From an uncultured Opitutia bacterium (lineage in GTDB: Bacteria; Verrucomicrobiota; Verrucomicrobiia; Opitutales; UBA953), in the NCBI GenBank assembly GCA_903910245.1, contig CAIVYX010000024.1, positions 1 through 6,270 of the forward strand: 6,270 nucleotides of DNA, written 5' to 3'. Position 1 is the stretch's first letter; every line of letters begins with the position of its first letter. Positions 1-6,270 of the stretch are shown here, piece after piece. The notes beneath the pieces are model-generated. The model was given only the letters and a program-made list of their open reading frames with translations, had not been told where the DNA came from and searched no databases. The position numbers were made by a program, and so were the translations under genes.

Positions 1-1
1 C

Positions 2-211
2 CTCAAGATACCGACGGTCGAGACGAACATCACGCGCTATGACGTCTGGAACGCCGACGAATGCTTCCTCACCGGCACCGCGGCCGAAGTCATTCCCGTC
101 ATCGAAGTCGACGCCCGTAAGATCGGGACCGGTAAGCCCGGCCCCCTCACCGCCAGCATCCTCGCGGAATTCCGCAAGAAGGCGTCGCGGGAAGGCCAGA
201 TGATCCGCTAA
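2..211 (+). CDS. ilvE: Branched-chain amino acid aminotransferase, C-terminal end (partial)
   Basis: This is the last 69 codons of a gene that begins before the window. The frame starts at base 2 and ends at TAA 209-211. The translation contains NADECFLTGTAAEVIPV, the C-terminal signature of fold-type IV PLP-dependent aminotransferases; in this family the TGT segment helps hold the PLP phosphate. It is followed by a VDARKIGTGKPGPLT stretch typical of IlvE. IlvE catalyses the reversible last transamination step in leucine, isoleucine and valine synthesis, using glutamate as amino donor, in the cytoplasm. The catalytic lysine lies upstream and cannot be checked. D-amino acid aminotransferase and aminodeoxychorismate lyase share the fold, but the GDGKPGP-like ending favours IlvE. 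The ABC exporter genes start 22 bases later on the same strand, so they may be co-transcribed. Confidence 0.82.
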   Translation, partial: LKIPTVETNITRYDVWNADECFLTGTAAEVIPVIEVDARKIGTGKPGPLTASILAEFRKKASREGQMIR

Positions 212-233
212 GACCGCCTGCGCCCTGACGCGC

Positions 234-2063
234 ATGCCCGCCGCCTCCGTCCCTCCGATCGCCGACAGCCGTGAAGCCACGCTGTGGCGGTTACTGCGTA
301 TCGCTTGGTCGTATCGCTCGGACTGCCTACAGCTCCTCGGCCTGCAGCTGGCCGTGGTCTTCCTGACCGTCGCAGTCATCGTCCTCGCCGGCGTCGGCAT
401 CGACTACGTCCGCCACTGCGCTGACCGCTCCGTCACCGCACCGGGCCTTCCATTCTTTGTGCCAAACGACGCAACCGATAAGGCCGTCTTCGTCTGGCTC
501 GGCGCCGGGATCCTCGTCGCGGCCCTACTCCGCGCAGTCATTTCCTACATCTTCGGACTGGTATCCGTCCGCTTCCTGCACGGCCGGATTGTCGCCAACC
601 TACGCTCGCAGGTCTTCGCCAAACTCCAGCAACTCAGTTTCCGCTTCTTCGACTCCAACGCCAGCGGCTCAATCATCAATCGGGTCACCTCCGACGCGCA
701 CGCCATCCGGGTCTTCATCGAAGGCGTAGTCCTACAGCTCGCAATTATCACCATCACTCTGGTCGCCTGCTCCGTCTACATGTTACGCACCGACTGGCGC
801 CTGACGCTCGCCTGCCTCTCAGTGCTGCCGTTCCAAATCTGGTTCGCGATCCGCTTCTCCCGTAAGGTACGGCCAGCCTACGAGGAGAACCGCGATCTCA
901 TGGACCGCATGGTGCTCGGCTTCTCGGAGAACGTGCAAGGTATCCAAGTCGTCAAAGGCTTCGCCCTCGAACCGCGCGTGATGGGTCGCTTCGCCGGCTG
1001 GAGTGAGGATATCCGCCTCCAGAAGCGTAAGGTGTTCGGAGAGATTGCTCTCTTCTGGCCCGTCATTGACGGCCTCAATCGCCTCTCCATGGCCATCCTC
1101 ATCGGTTATGGGGGATGGATGGTCGCCCGGGGTGAAATCGCCTTAGGCACCGGCCTAGTAGCCTTCGCGGGCCTGCTACAGCAGTTCTCGGCCCAGGTGA
1201 CCACCCTCGCCGCGGTGATCGACAACGCCCAGGTCTCCCTAGCTGGTGCCAAGCGCATCTTCGAGATCCTCGACACCGACCCAGGCGTCGCGACCGAACT
1301 CGGCGCGACCTCTCCGGGACGTTTCCTCGGCCGCGTGGCCTTCGAGAATGTCAGCTTCGAATACCAGGAGAATGCGACGGTGCTGCATGAACTCTCGTTC
1401 GCCGCCGAGCCCGGTCAGCGCATCGCCATCGCCGGCGCCACCGGCGCGGGTAAATCCGCCCTGCTCTCGCTGATTCCCCGCTTCTACGATCCGCGCTCCG
1501 GACGCGTGACCCTCGACGGCCACGACATCCGCCAGCTACCACTGCCAGAGCTCCGCCGCCAAGTGGGCATGGTCTTCCAGGAAAACTTCCTCTTCTCGAA
1601 CACCATCGCAGCTAACATTGCTTTCGGCCACCCCGATGCCACGCAAGAGCGCATCGAACGCGCCGCCCGCATCGCCGGCGCCCACGCGTTCATCGTGGCG
1701 CTGCCCGAAGGCTATGAGACCTTCCTCGGCGAAGGCGGCGTCAACCTCTCCGGCGGCCAGCGCCAGCGCATCGCAATTGCCCGTGCGCTTCTGCTTGAAC
1801 CGACCGTCCTCCTGCTCGACGACCCGACCTCGGCCATCGACCCGGAGACCGAGAAAGAGATTATGGAAGCGATGGAAGCGGCCATGGTCGGTCGGACGAC
1901 CTTCATCGTGGCCCACCGCCTGAGCACCCTCCGCCGTGCGGACCAGATCTTGGTCCTCGAACACGGCAAACTGGTGCAGGTCGGCACCCACGCGCAACTG
2001 ATGGCGCAGGACGGCCACTACCGTCGCGCCATCCTCGTTCAATCGGAGGGAACCGCGGTATGA
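234..2063 (+). CDS. ABC exporter half-transporter with degenerate ATP site (TMD-NBD, subunit 1)
   Basis: This 609-residue protein has the standard length and order of a type IV (MsbA/MdlB-like) ABC exporter half. Six membrane helices lie at about residues 33-57, 85-111, 161-184, 189-208, 271-299 and 303-328. The nucleotide-binding domain starts near 365. Visible motifs are A-loop Tyr377, Walker A GATGAGKS (401-408), Q-loop Gln449, signature LSGGQ (505-509), Walker B VLLLDD (525-530), D-loop SAID and H-loop His561. Residue 530, normally the catalytic Glu, is Asp (codon GAC at 1821), which marks a degenerate site. The next gene supplies the complementary half, so a heterodimeric inner-membrane exporter is inferred. 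An in-frame TGA at 201-203 and the absence of another standard start codon before it (only a CTG at 225) support ATG 234. No Shine-Dalgarno sequence is visible before this ATG, so coupling to the upstream aminotransferase gene is possible. The substrate is unknown; lipid, peptide or drug export are all possible. Confidence 0.95.
   Translation: MPAASVPPIADSREATLWRLLRIAWSYRSDCLQLLGLQLAVVFLTVAVIVLAGVGIDYVRHCADRSVTAPGLPFFVPNDATDKAVFVWLGAGILVAALLRAVISYIFGLVSVRFLHGRIVANLRSQVFAKLQQLSFRFFDSNASGSIINRVTSDAHAIRVFIEGVVLQLAIITITLVACSVYMLRTDWRLTLACLSVLPFQIWFAIRFSRKVRPAYEENRDLMDRMVLGFSENVQGIQVVKGFALEPRVMGRFAGWSEDIRLQKRKVFGEIALFWPVIDGLNRLSMAILIGYGGWMVARGEIALGTGLVAFAGLLQQFSAQVTTLAAVIDNAQVSLAGAKRIFEILDTDPGVATELGATSPGRFLGRVAFENVSFEYQENATVLHELSFAAEPGQRIAIAGATGAGKSALLSLIPRFYDPRSGRVTLDGHDIRQLPLPELRRQVGMVFQENFLFSNTIAANIAFGHPDATQERIERAARIAGAHAFIVALPEGYETFLGEGGVNLSGGQRQRIAIARALLLEPTVLLLDDPTSAIDPETEKEIMEAMEAAMVGRTTFIVAHRLSTLRRADQILVLEHGKLVQVGTHAQLMAQDGHYRRAILVQSEGTAV
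2045..2050 (+). promoter_or_regulatory. Ribosome binding site for the second ABC gene
   Basis: GGAGGG lies nine bases before ATG 2060, inside the last codons of the first ABC gene. It is a strong Shine-Dalgarno match at normal spacing and fixes the start of the downstream gene. With the ATGA stop/start overlap at 2060-2063 it suggests translational coupling, consistent with balanced synthesis of two partner subunits. Confidence 0.75.
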
Positions 2064-3868
2064 GCAAAGATCGCCTCGAGATTGCCGTGCGCCGCCTCCG
2101 CCCCGACGAAGAGGAACCCGACCGCCTTCCTTTACGCTGGTCGACCGTCGCCCGCCTCCTCGCCTTCACCAGCCCACACCGCCAACAGCGTAATACCCTA
2201 CTCGTGCTCTGTGTCTTCCGTGCGATGGCCCTGCCCGGCCTCGCTTGGCTCGTCGGTCATATCATCAAGGGACCCGTGACGACCGGCGACGGCCCAGCGA
2301 CCTTCCGCACACTCGCCCTATTCACGGTCTTCTTCATCGTCGCCGACGTCGCCCTGTACTGGCGCATCCGCCTCGCCCACCAGATCGGCGAGAACGTCCT
2401 GCGCGACCTGCGCGACACACTGATGGCCCACCTGCTCACACAGCCGCTTTCATTCTTCCACGCCCGGCGCCATGGCAGCCTGATTAGCCGCATGATCTCG
2501 GACATCGAGGCGATGCGCAACGGCATCCAGAACAACTTCTTTATCTCGTTCGTCTCCTTCGGCCAGATGGGCTGCGCCGCTGCACTCATGCTGCTGGCCA
2601 ATCCGCAGCTGTTCCTCGTCCTGCTGGCCATCGTCCCCTGCCTTCTTTTGGTGCACGGCTTTTTCCGCGGTAAGATCTTGCACGCCTCGCGCGTCCAGCA
2701 GGAGACCTTCTCCCGGGTGACGTCCGCGCTCGCCGAGACGGTGCAAGGTATCCGTGTGACGCAAGGCTTCGCCCGCGAGGATACCAACGCCGGCATCTTC
2801 ACCCGTCTCGTCCGCAGCCTCGCCAGCAACGTCGTGAAGACCGCCAGTCTCACGTCGCTCTACCTACCGCTACTCGAACTCAACGCTCAAGGCTTCATGG
2901 CTGCGCTCATCGGCGTCGGCGGCTGGGCGGCCCTTTCCGGCACCGGTACGAGCCTCGGTGACTTGGTGACCTTCTTCTTCCTGGCCGACCTGTTCTTCTC
3001 GCCGATCACGATCATCGGTACGCAACTCTCTGAAGCCACCCTCGCGATGGCTGGCGCGGAACGCTACTTCCGCCTACTCGACACGCCGCCGGCCTGGACG
3101 GACAAACCGACGGCGGGGGAATGCCCAGCGCTCAAAGGCCACGTGGAGTTCCGCGACATCCACTTCGCCTACATCCAAGACCGGCCTGTCCTGCACGGAA
3201 TCTCCTTCGTCGCCCAGCCGGGACAGGTCATTGCGCTCGTGGGCCATACCGGCTCAGGCAAGTCCACCATAGTCGGGCTCTTGGCGAAGTTTCAGTTGCC
3301 GCTCTCGGGCCAAGTACTGGTCGACGGCCTTGACCTCGCCGATATCCGGCAGGAGACCCTGCGCCGGCAGATGGGCTTCGTCTTCCAGCAAAATTTCCTC
3401 TTCGCGGGTTCGATCGCCGAGAACGTCAAATCGGCCCGCCCTGACGCGACCGACGAGGAGATTCGGCAAGCCTTCCGCGACCTCGACTGCCTCGATCTGA
3501 TCGAAGACCTCCCCGCCGGCATCCATACCCCCTGCTCCGAAAAGGGCCGCGGCCTCTCGATGGGCCAACAACAACTCGTCGCCTTCGCTCGCGCGCTCAT
3601 GGCCAATCCACGCATCCTCGTACTCGATGAAGCCACCAGCGCTGTCGACACGCTCACGGAAGCCCGGCTCCAGGTCGCCCTCGCCCGCCTCATGAAGGGA
3701 CGCACCTGCTTCGTGGTCGCCCACCGCCTCAGCACAATCCGTCGAGCCGACTGTGTCATCGTCCTGAACGAAGGACACATCGTCGAGCGCGGTACGCACC
3801 CCGAACTCCTTGCGTTGCAAGGTGCCTATGCAGGGCTGCACCGCGACTTCCTGAGCTCCTCGACCTGA
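2060..3868 (+). CDS. ABC exporter half-transporter with catalytic Glu (TMD-NBD, subunit 2)
   Basis: This is a 602-residue ABC exporter half, partner of the preceding gene. Predicted membrane helices lie at about 46-69, 82-101, 158-181, 183-203, 264-293 and 299-320. A basic, acidic-rich N-terminal tail of roughly 45 residues precedes the first. Nucleotide-binding motifs are A-loop Tyr371, Walker A GHTGSGKS (395-402), Q-loop Gln443, signature LSMGQ (499-503), Walker B ILVLDE (519-524) with catalytic Glu524, D-loop SAVD and H-loop His555. The signature carries Met in place of the first Gly. In a head-to-tail dimer this altered signature would face the Asp-bearing site of subunit 1. The intact Walker A, Walker B and Glu here would face the normal LSGGQ of subunit 1. 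The start overlaps the upstream stop (ATGA) and has a strong Shine-Dalgarno. The gene ends 6 bases before the stop of a convergent gene. Membership of the family is clear; the substrate is not. Confidence 0.95.
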   Translation: MSKDRLEIAVRRLRPDEEEPDRLPLRWSTVARLLAFTSPHRQQRNTLLVLCVFRAMALPGLAWLVGHIIKGPVTTGDGPATFRTLALFTVFFIVADVALYWRIRLAHQIGENVLRDLRDTLMAHLLTQPLSFFHARRHGSLISRMISDIEAMRNGIQNNFFISFVSFGQMGCAAALMLLANPQLFLVLLAIVPCLLLVHGFFRGKILHASRVQQETFSRVTSALAETVQGIRVTQGFAREDTNAGIFTRLVRSLASNVVKTASLTSLYLPLLELNAQGFMAALIGVGGWAALSGTGTSLGDLVTFFFLADLFFSPITIIGTQLSEATLAMAGAERYFRLLDTPPAWTDKPTAGECPALKGHVEFRDIHFAYIQDRPVLHGISFVAQPGQVIALVGHTGSGKSTIVGLLAKFQLPLSGQVLVDGLDLADIRQETLRRQMGFVFQQNFLFAGSIAENVKSARPDATDEEIRQAFRDLDCLDLIEDLPAGIHTPCSEKGRGLSMGQQQLVAFARALMANPRILVLDEATSAVDTLTEARLQVALARLMKGRTCFVVAHRLSTIRRADCVIVLNEGHIVERGTHPELLALQGAYAGLHRDFLSSST

Positions 3869-3874
3869 GGGTGC

Positions 3875-4936
3875 CTACTTGGCCGCCGGGACGTTACCGA
3901 AGTTCAGCCGAAGCGGCTTGGTCTTTTCTTCCGATTTAGGGGGCGACTTCGGATCGGTCAGGCTCGTCGGAAACGCCGCAGCGATTCCTTGTGTAAGGAT
4001 GCTCGCATAGAGATCGCCGAGCGGGGAATTGCGGAAAGTCTCGACCTGCAGGTTTTGGTAAGTGACCACGTCATCCTTCGATTTGACCTTCAAGGACACG
4101 TCAAGGCGCACCGCCTGGCTGACCGCCCCGCCCGAGAACTTGACACCCTTCTGGGCACCGAGGGTGACGAGCGCTAGGCCTTTCGAATCTTGGTGGACCG
4201 GCACACTCCAAGTCTCGGCCGTGGCCAAGCCTGGAGGCAAAATAATGAGGACCGTGCGGACAGGGCCACCGGGATTACCAGGGTAGACTAGCCGACGACG
4301 GACCAACGGCCAATAACGGCGCCCCTGCTCGTCGACGGCTTCGGTGCCACCCGGCCCCTCGACGACGAGCATGCGCTCCTTCAAGAGGAGGACCTCGGCG
4401 GGCGTCAGTTTCGCTGGCTCCGTGCCGGGCCGACGGATCGGCCCTTCGTCAGCCGCCGCCTCCGCCGAAACAAGCAGCACGAGATCAAGCGGACCGGCGA
4501 CACGATGATCAATCCAGGCAATGAAACCATAGGGTATGACCGTCATAGCTGAGGCGAGAAGCAGGCCTCCACCGAGCGCTTTCGGAAAATCATATCGGGC
4601 GATTAAGGCCGTCATCAACGCCGCACCAGCGAAGCCTGCCGCATGTACCGAGATATCAGTGCCCAGCGTCCACTGGGCCATCTGAAAATCATCGGCGTAC
4701 CCAAACCAGCGAATCCGGAAGAACATCGCGACCACCCAGAGGGTACCGGCGGTGGCGCCGATAAGCGGGGCGTAACGGGGACCGCCGCGCTCATAGACCT
4801 TGGAGAGTAACGCCGACAGCAGTGCGGCGAAAATCCCGCCAAAGAAGGCGGCCTGCAACGAAGCTACGCCCGTGAGGGCGGCGGCGATCACAAGGAACGC
4901 CCATGTGAACCAATAGGTCCGGGCGTAAGTGTTCAT
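3875..4936 (-). CDS. Hypothetical membrane protein with C-terminal soluble domain
   Basis: I do not recognise this 353-residue protein. The N-terminal part is hydrophobic, with about five likely membrane segments near residues 9-25, 28-47, 56-74, 95-113 and 119-142. There is no clear cleavable signal peptide. From about 150 the protein is hydrophilic, with a segment rich in Glu, Lys and Pro at 163-190. A probable beta-rich domain follows at about 205-300, containing RRRLVYPGNPGGPVRTVLI, and the tail is Lys/Pro-rich (325-353). The start ATG overlaps the stop of the upstream glgC-type frame (bases 4933-4936). Only a GGGG lies directly before it, too close to be a good ribosome site, so termination-reinitiation coupling is likely. 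Co-transcription with glgC is the only functional hint, and it does not establish a role in glycogen metabolism. Confidence 0.8.
   Translation of the reverse strand: MNTYARTYWFTWAFLVIAAALTGVASLQAAFFGGIFAALLSALLSKVYERGGPRYAPLIGATAGTLWVVAMFFRIRWFGYADDFQMAQWTLGTDISVHAAGFAGAALMTALIARYDFPKALGGGLLLASAMTVIPYGFIAWIDHRVAGPLDLVLLVSAEAAADEGPIRRPGTEPAKLTPAEVLLLKERMLVVEGPGGTEAVDEQGRRYWPLVRRRLVYPGNPGGPVRTVLIILPPGLATAETWSVPVHQDSKGLALVTLGAQKGVKFSGGAVSQAVRLDVSLKVKSKDDVVTYQNLQVETFRNSPLGDLYASILTQGIAAAFPTSLTDPKSPPKSEEKTKPLRLNFGNVPAAK
3906..3926 (+). terminator. Possible weak terminator for the ABC exporter operon
   Basis: AGCCG (3906-3910), a three-base loop and CGGCT (3914-3918) form a five-pair GC-rich stem, followed by a T-rich run that includes TCTTTTC. 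It lies 38 bases after the stop of the second ABC gene, inside the 3' end of the convergent membrane protein gene. That is where a terminator would have to be, given the 6-base gap between the stops. The stem is short and the T run is interrupted and slightly displaced, so this is a weak call. Confidence 0.2.
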
Positions 4937-6270
4937 TCCCCGACAATCGTACCGGGAGGAACGATGGCGCCCTTCTTGACGACGATGACGCCATCACGGA
5001 CGAACAAAGCATCGGTCTCCCATTTCTCCGGCAGGCCAGTCGGGGCGAGGCGACAGCCGGCGCCGATGCGCGCGTTCTTGTCGATGATGGCATTACGGAT
5101 AAGGCAGTTGGGTCCCACGCCGACATCAGGACGCCCGAGGGAGTGGTTCTTGGCGAGGTCATGCGGACGTTCGAAGGCGTCAGCACCCATCATCACCACA
5201 TTCTCGAGGCGGGAGCCGCCGCGGATCACTGAGCGCACGCCAATGACACATCGGTTCAGCTCCGAGTCGTCGACGATCGCGCCGTCAGCCATCAGGACGC
5301 GCTGCGAGCGAGCGCCGTTGAGCTTGGCCGGAGGCAGGTAACGGGAATGGGTATAGACCGGATTCTGGCCGTCGAAGAAATCAAACGGAGGCACCGGGTC
5401 GGTGAGGGTAAGGTTACATTCCCAGAACGAGCCGACGGTGCCAATATCCTCCCAGTAACCATCAAAAACGTAAGCCATCATCCGCTTTGAGGCGAGCAGG
5501 CCAGGGATGACTTCCTTGCCGAAGTCGGTCTGGGCTGGATCAGCCAGGGCCTCGCGCATGACCTTGCCGGAGAAAAGGTAAATGCCCATCGAGGCCAGGC
5601 AGTAAGGCGTATCAGATTTATCGGACAAGCGGGCGCGGGCGTTACCGCCGAGGACAAGGGTCGAGATGACCGCCGGATCCTTCGGCTTCTCGACGAACTC
5701 CACGATCCGGAGATCGGCGTTGACGCGCATGACACCGAGGGCGCTGACCTGGTCGGATGGCATGGCCTTGGCGGCGATAGTCACGTCGGCAGCGTTCTCC
5801 ATGTGCTGGCGCGCGAGTTCTTCGAAATCGAGTCGGTAGAGCTGGTCGCCGGAAAGAATGAGTACCAGGTCCTCGTCCTTCAGGTTATAGAGATGGAGGT
5901 TCTGCCGGACCGCGTCGGCCGTGCCCTGATACCAGGTCTCCTTGTCGCCCGTCTGCTCAGCAGCGAGGATATCGACGAAGCCGCGGCCGAAGCCGTCGAA
6001 CTTATAGGTCTGCTGGATGTGCTTGTGAAGGGAGGCCGTATTGAACTGCGTTAGGACGAAAATCTGATTGAAACCCGAGTTCAGGCAATTGCTGATCGGG
6101 ATGTCGACCAGTCGGTAATTACTGGCGAGCGGCACCGCCGGTTTGCAGCGGTCCTTGGTCTGCCAGAGTTCCCAAGGTGGGTCAGCGAAGATCAGGTCGA
6201 AGCGCCCTTCGGCCACACCCGGCTTGGTCGCGTCGCCGGTGATCTTCGTAAAAGGAAGTTCGGCGAGGGC
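4933..6270 (-). CDS. glgC: ADP-glucose pyrophosphorylase with replaced N-terminus (fused frame, open at window edge)
   Basis: The frame is open from the window edge to TGA 4933-4935. The only evident internal start near the 5' end is GTG 6214-6216, counted here as residue 1 of 427. From about residue 20 it is clearly GlgC, which makes ADP-glucose and pyrophosphate from ATP and glucose-1-phosphate, the committed step of bacterial glycogen synthesis. Visible segments are KDRCKPAVPLA (21-31), YRLVDIPISNCLNSG (34-48), WYQGTADAVRQN (95-106), SGDQLYRLD (122-130, with the expected catalytic Asp124), FVEKP (174-178, with the glucose-1-phosphate-binding Lys177), MGIYLF (210-215) and YWEDIGT (254-260). 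A C-terminal left-handed beta-helix runs from about 310 to 423, and its MMGAD and NARIG strings resemble plant and cyanobacterial enzymes. The normal N-terminal GGGxGTRLxPL loop, which binds the nucleotide, is missing. Residues 1-19 instead resemble a methyltransferase. As written, the product would probably be inactive. A real fusion, a deletion or an assembly join are all possible. Confidence 0.88.
   Translation of the reverse strand, partial: ALAELPFTKITGDATKPGVAEGRFDLIFADPPWELWQTKDRCKPAVPLASNYRLVDIPISNCLNSGFNQIFVLTQFNTASLHKHIQQTYKFDGFGRGFVDILAAEQTGDKETWYQGTADAVRQNLHLYNLKDEDLVLILSGDQLYRLDFEELARQHMENAADVTIAAKAMPSDQVSALGVMRVNADLRIVEFVEKPKDPAVISTLVLGGNARARLSDKSDTPYCLASMGIYLFSGKVMREALADPAQTDFGKEVIPGLLASKRMMAYVFDGYWEDIGTVGSFWECNLTLTDPVPPFDFFDGQNPVYTHSRYLPPAKLNGARSQRVLMADGAIVDDSELNRCVIGVRSVIRGGSRLENVVMMGADAFERPHDLAKNHSLGRPDVGVGPNCLIRNAIIDKNARIGAGCRLAPTGLPEKWETDALFVRDGVIVVKKGAIVPPGTIVGE
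6163..6270 (-). CDS. RsmD-like methyltransferase fragment joined in frame to glgC
   Basis: The 36 codons from the window edge to the glgC junction do not look like GlgC. They end with GRFDLIFADPPWELW, which fits motif IV of S-adenosylmethionine-dependent amino-methyltransferases (consensus [ND]PP[YFW]). An upstream ITGDA matches the strand before it. The spacing and the FDLIFADPP context most resemble RsmD, which methylates N2 of G966 in 16S rRNA. The S-adenosylmethionine-binding motif would lie outside the window, and the C-terminal part of such an enzyme is absent, replaced by GlgC sequence. Other DPPW methyltransferases are possible. The fragment is in the same frame as the glgC part, with no stop between them. 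Confidence 0.6.

Noticed and set aside
212..233. Possible promoter for the ABC genes between the aminotransferase stop and ATG 234.
   Set aside because: Only 22 bases are available and no -35/-10 pattern or Shine-Dalgarno is visible.
1536..2042. Long open frame on the minus strand inside the first ABC gene (168 codons).
   Set aside because: It is the antisense shadow of a strongly coding, GC-rich nucleotide-binding domain and has no recognisable domain of its own.
2257..2853. Open frame of 198 codons on the minus strand inside the second ABC gene.
   Set aside because: It is antisense to conserved exporter sequence. The translation is rich in Arg, Ser and Met with no motif, as expected for a shadow frame.
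3254..3841. Open frame of 195 codons on the minus strand, opposite the second nucleotide-binding domain.
   Set aside because: The opposite strand carries Walker A, signature and Walker B in order. The antisense translation resembles no family.
6154..6229. The heptamer CTTGGTC occurs at the fusion junction (6154-6160) and again at 6223-6229.
   Set aside because: It looks like deletion microhomology at first, but both copies lie on the retained sequence and the second is well inside the methyltransferase part. A 7-base match is also expected by chance in GC-rich coding DNA.

Overview
The window reads as GC-rich bacterial DNA with dense coding, short or overlapping gene junctions and strong C-ending codon preference. 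The GlgC sequence has plant/cyanobacterial-type features and the genes have a style that suggests Verrucomicrobiota (Opitutales-like) to me. That assignment is an impression from memory, not a search result. There are no RNA genes, CRISPR arrays, insertion sequences or long non-coding stretches. The longest clear gap between genes is 22 bases.

Plus strand, 2-3868. The window opens inside the 3' end of a class IV aminotransferase gene, most likely ilvE. After 22 bases come two ABC exporter half-transporter genes whose stop and start overlap as ATGA. Each encodes six membrane helices followed by a nucleotide-binding domain. Their ATP-site motifs are complementary. The first protein has Asp in place of the catalytic Glu but an intact LSGGQ signature. 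The second has the catalytic Glu but a changed LSMGQ signature. Together they predict a heterodimeric exporter with one active and one degenerate ATP site. The substrate cannot be read from the sequence.

Minus strand, 6270-3875. A glgC-type reading frame (ADP-glucose pyrophosphorylase, glycogen synthesis) runs toward the middle of the window. Its stop overlaps by four bases the start of an unrecognised membrane protein gene with about five N-terminal helices and a C-terminal soluble domain. The two gene sets converge with only 6 bases between their stops, at 3868 and 3875.

The most notable feature is the 5' end of the glgC frame. The nucleotide-binding segment that normally starts this enzyme (GGGxGTRLxPL) is absent. 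In its place, in frame and open to the window edge, is sequence resembling the middle of an RsmD-like rRNA methyltransferase, including an FDLIFADPPW motif. The switch lies near 6157-6162. It is either a real deletion or fusion of two genes or an assembly join, and the sequence alone cannot decide. I found no convincing new defence or mobile system here.
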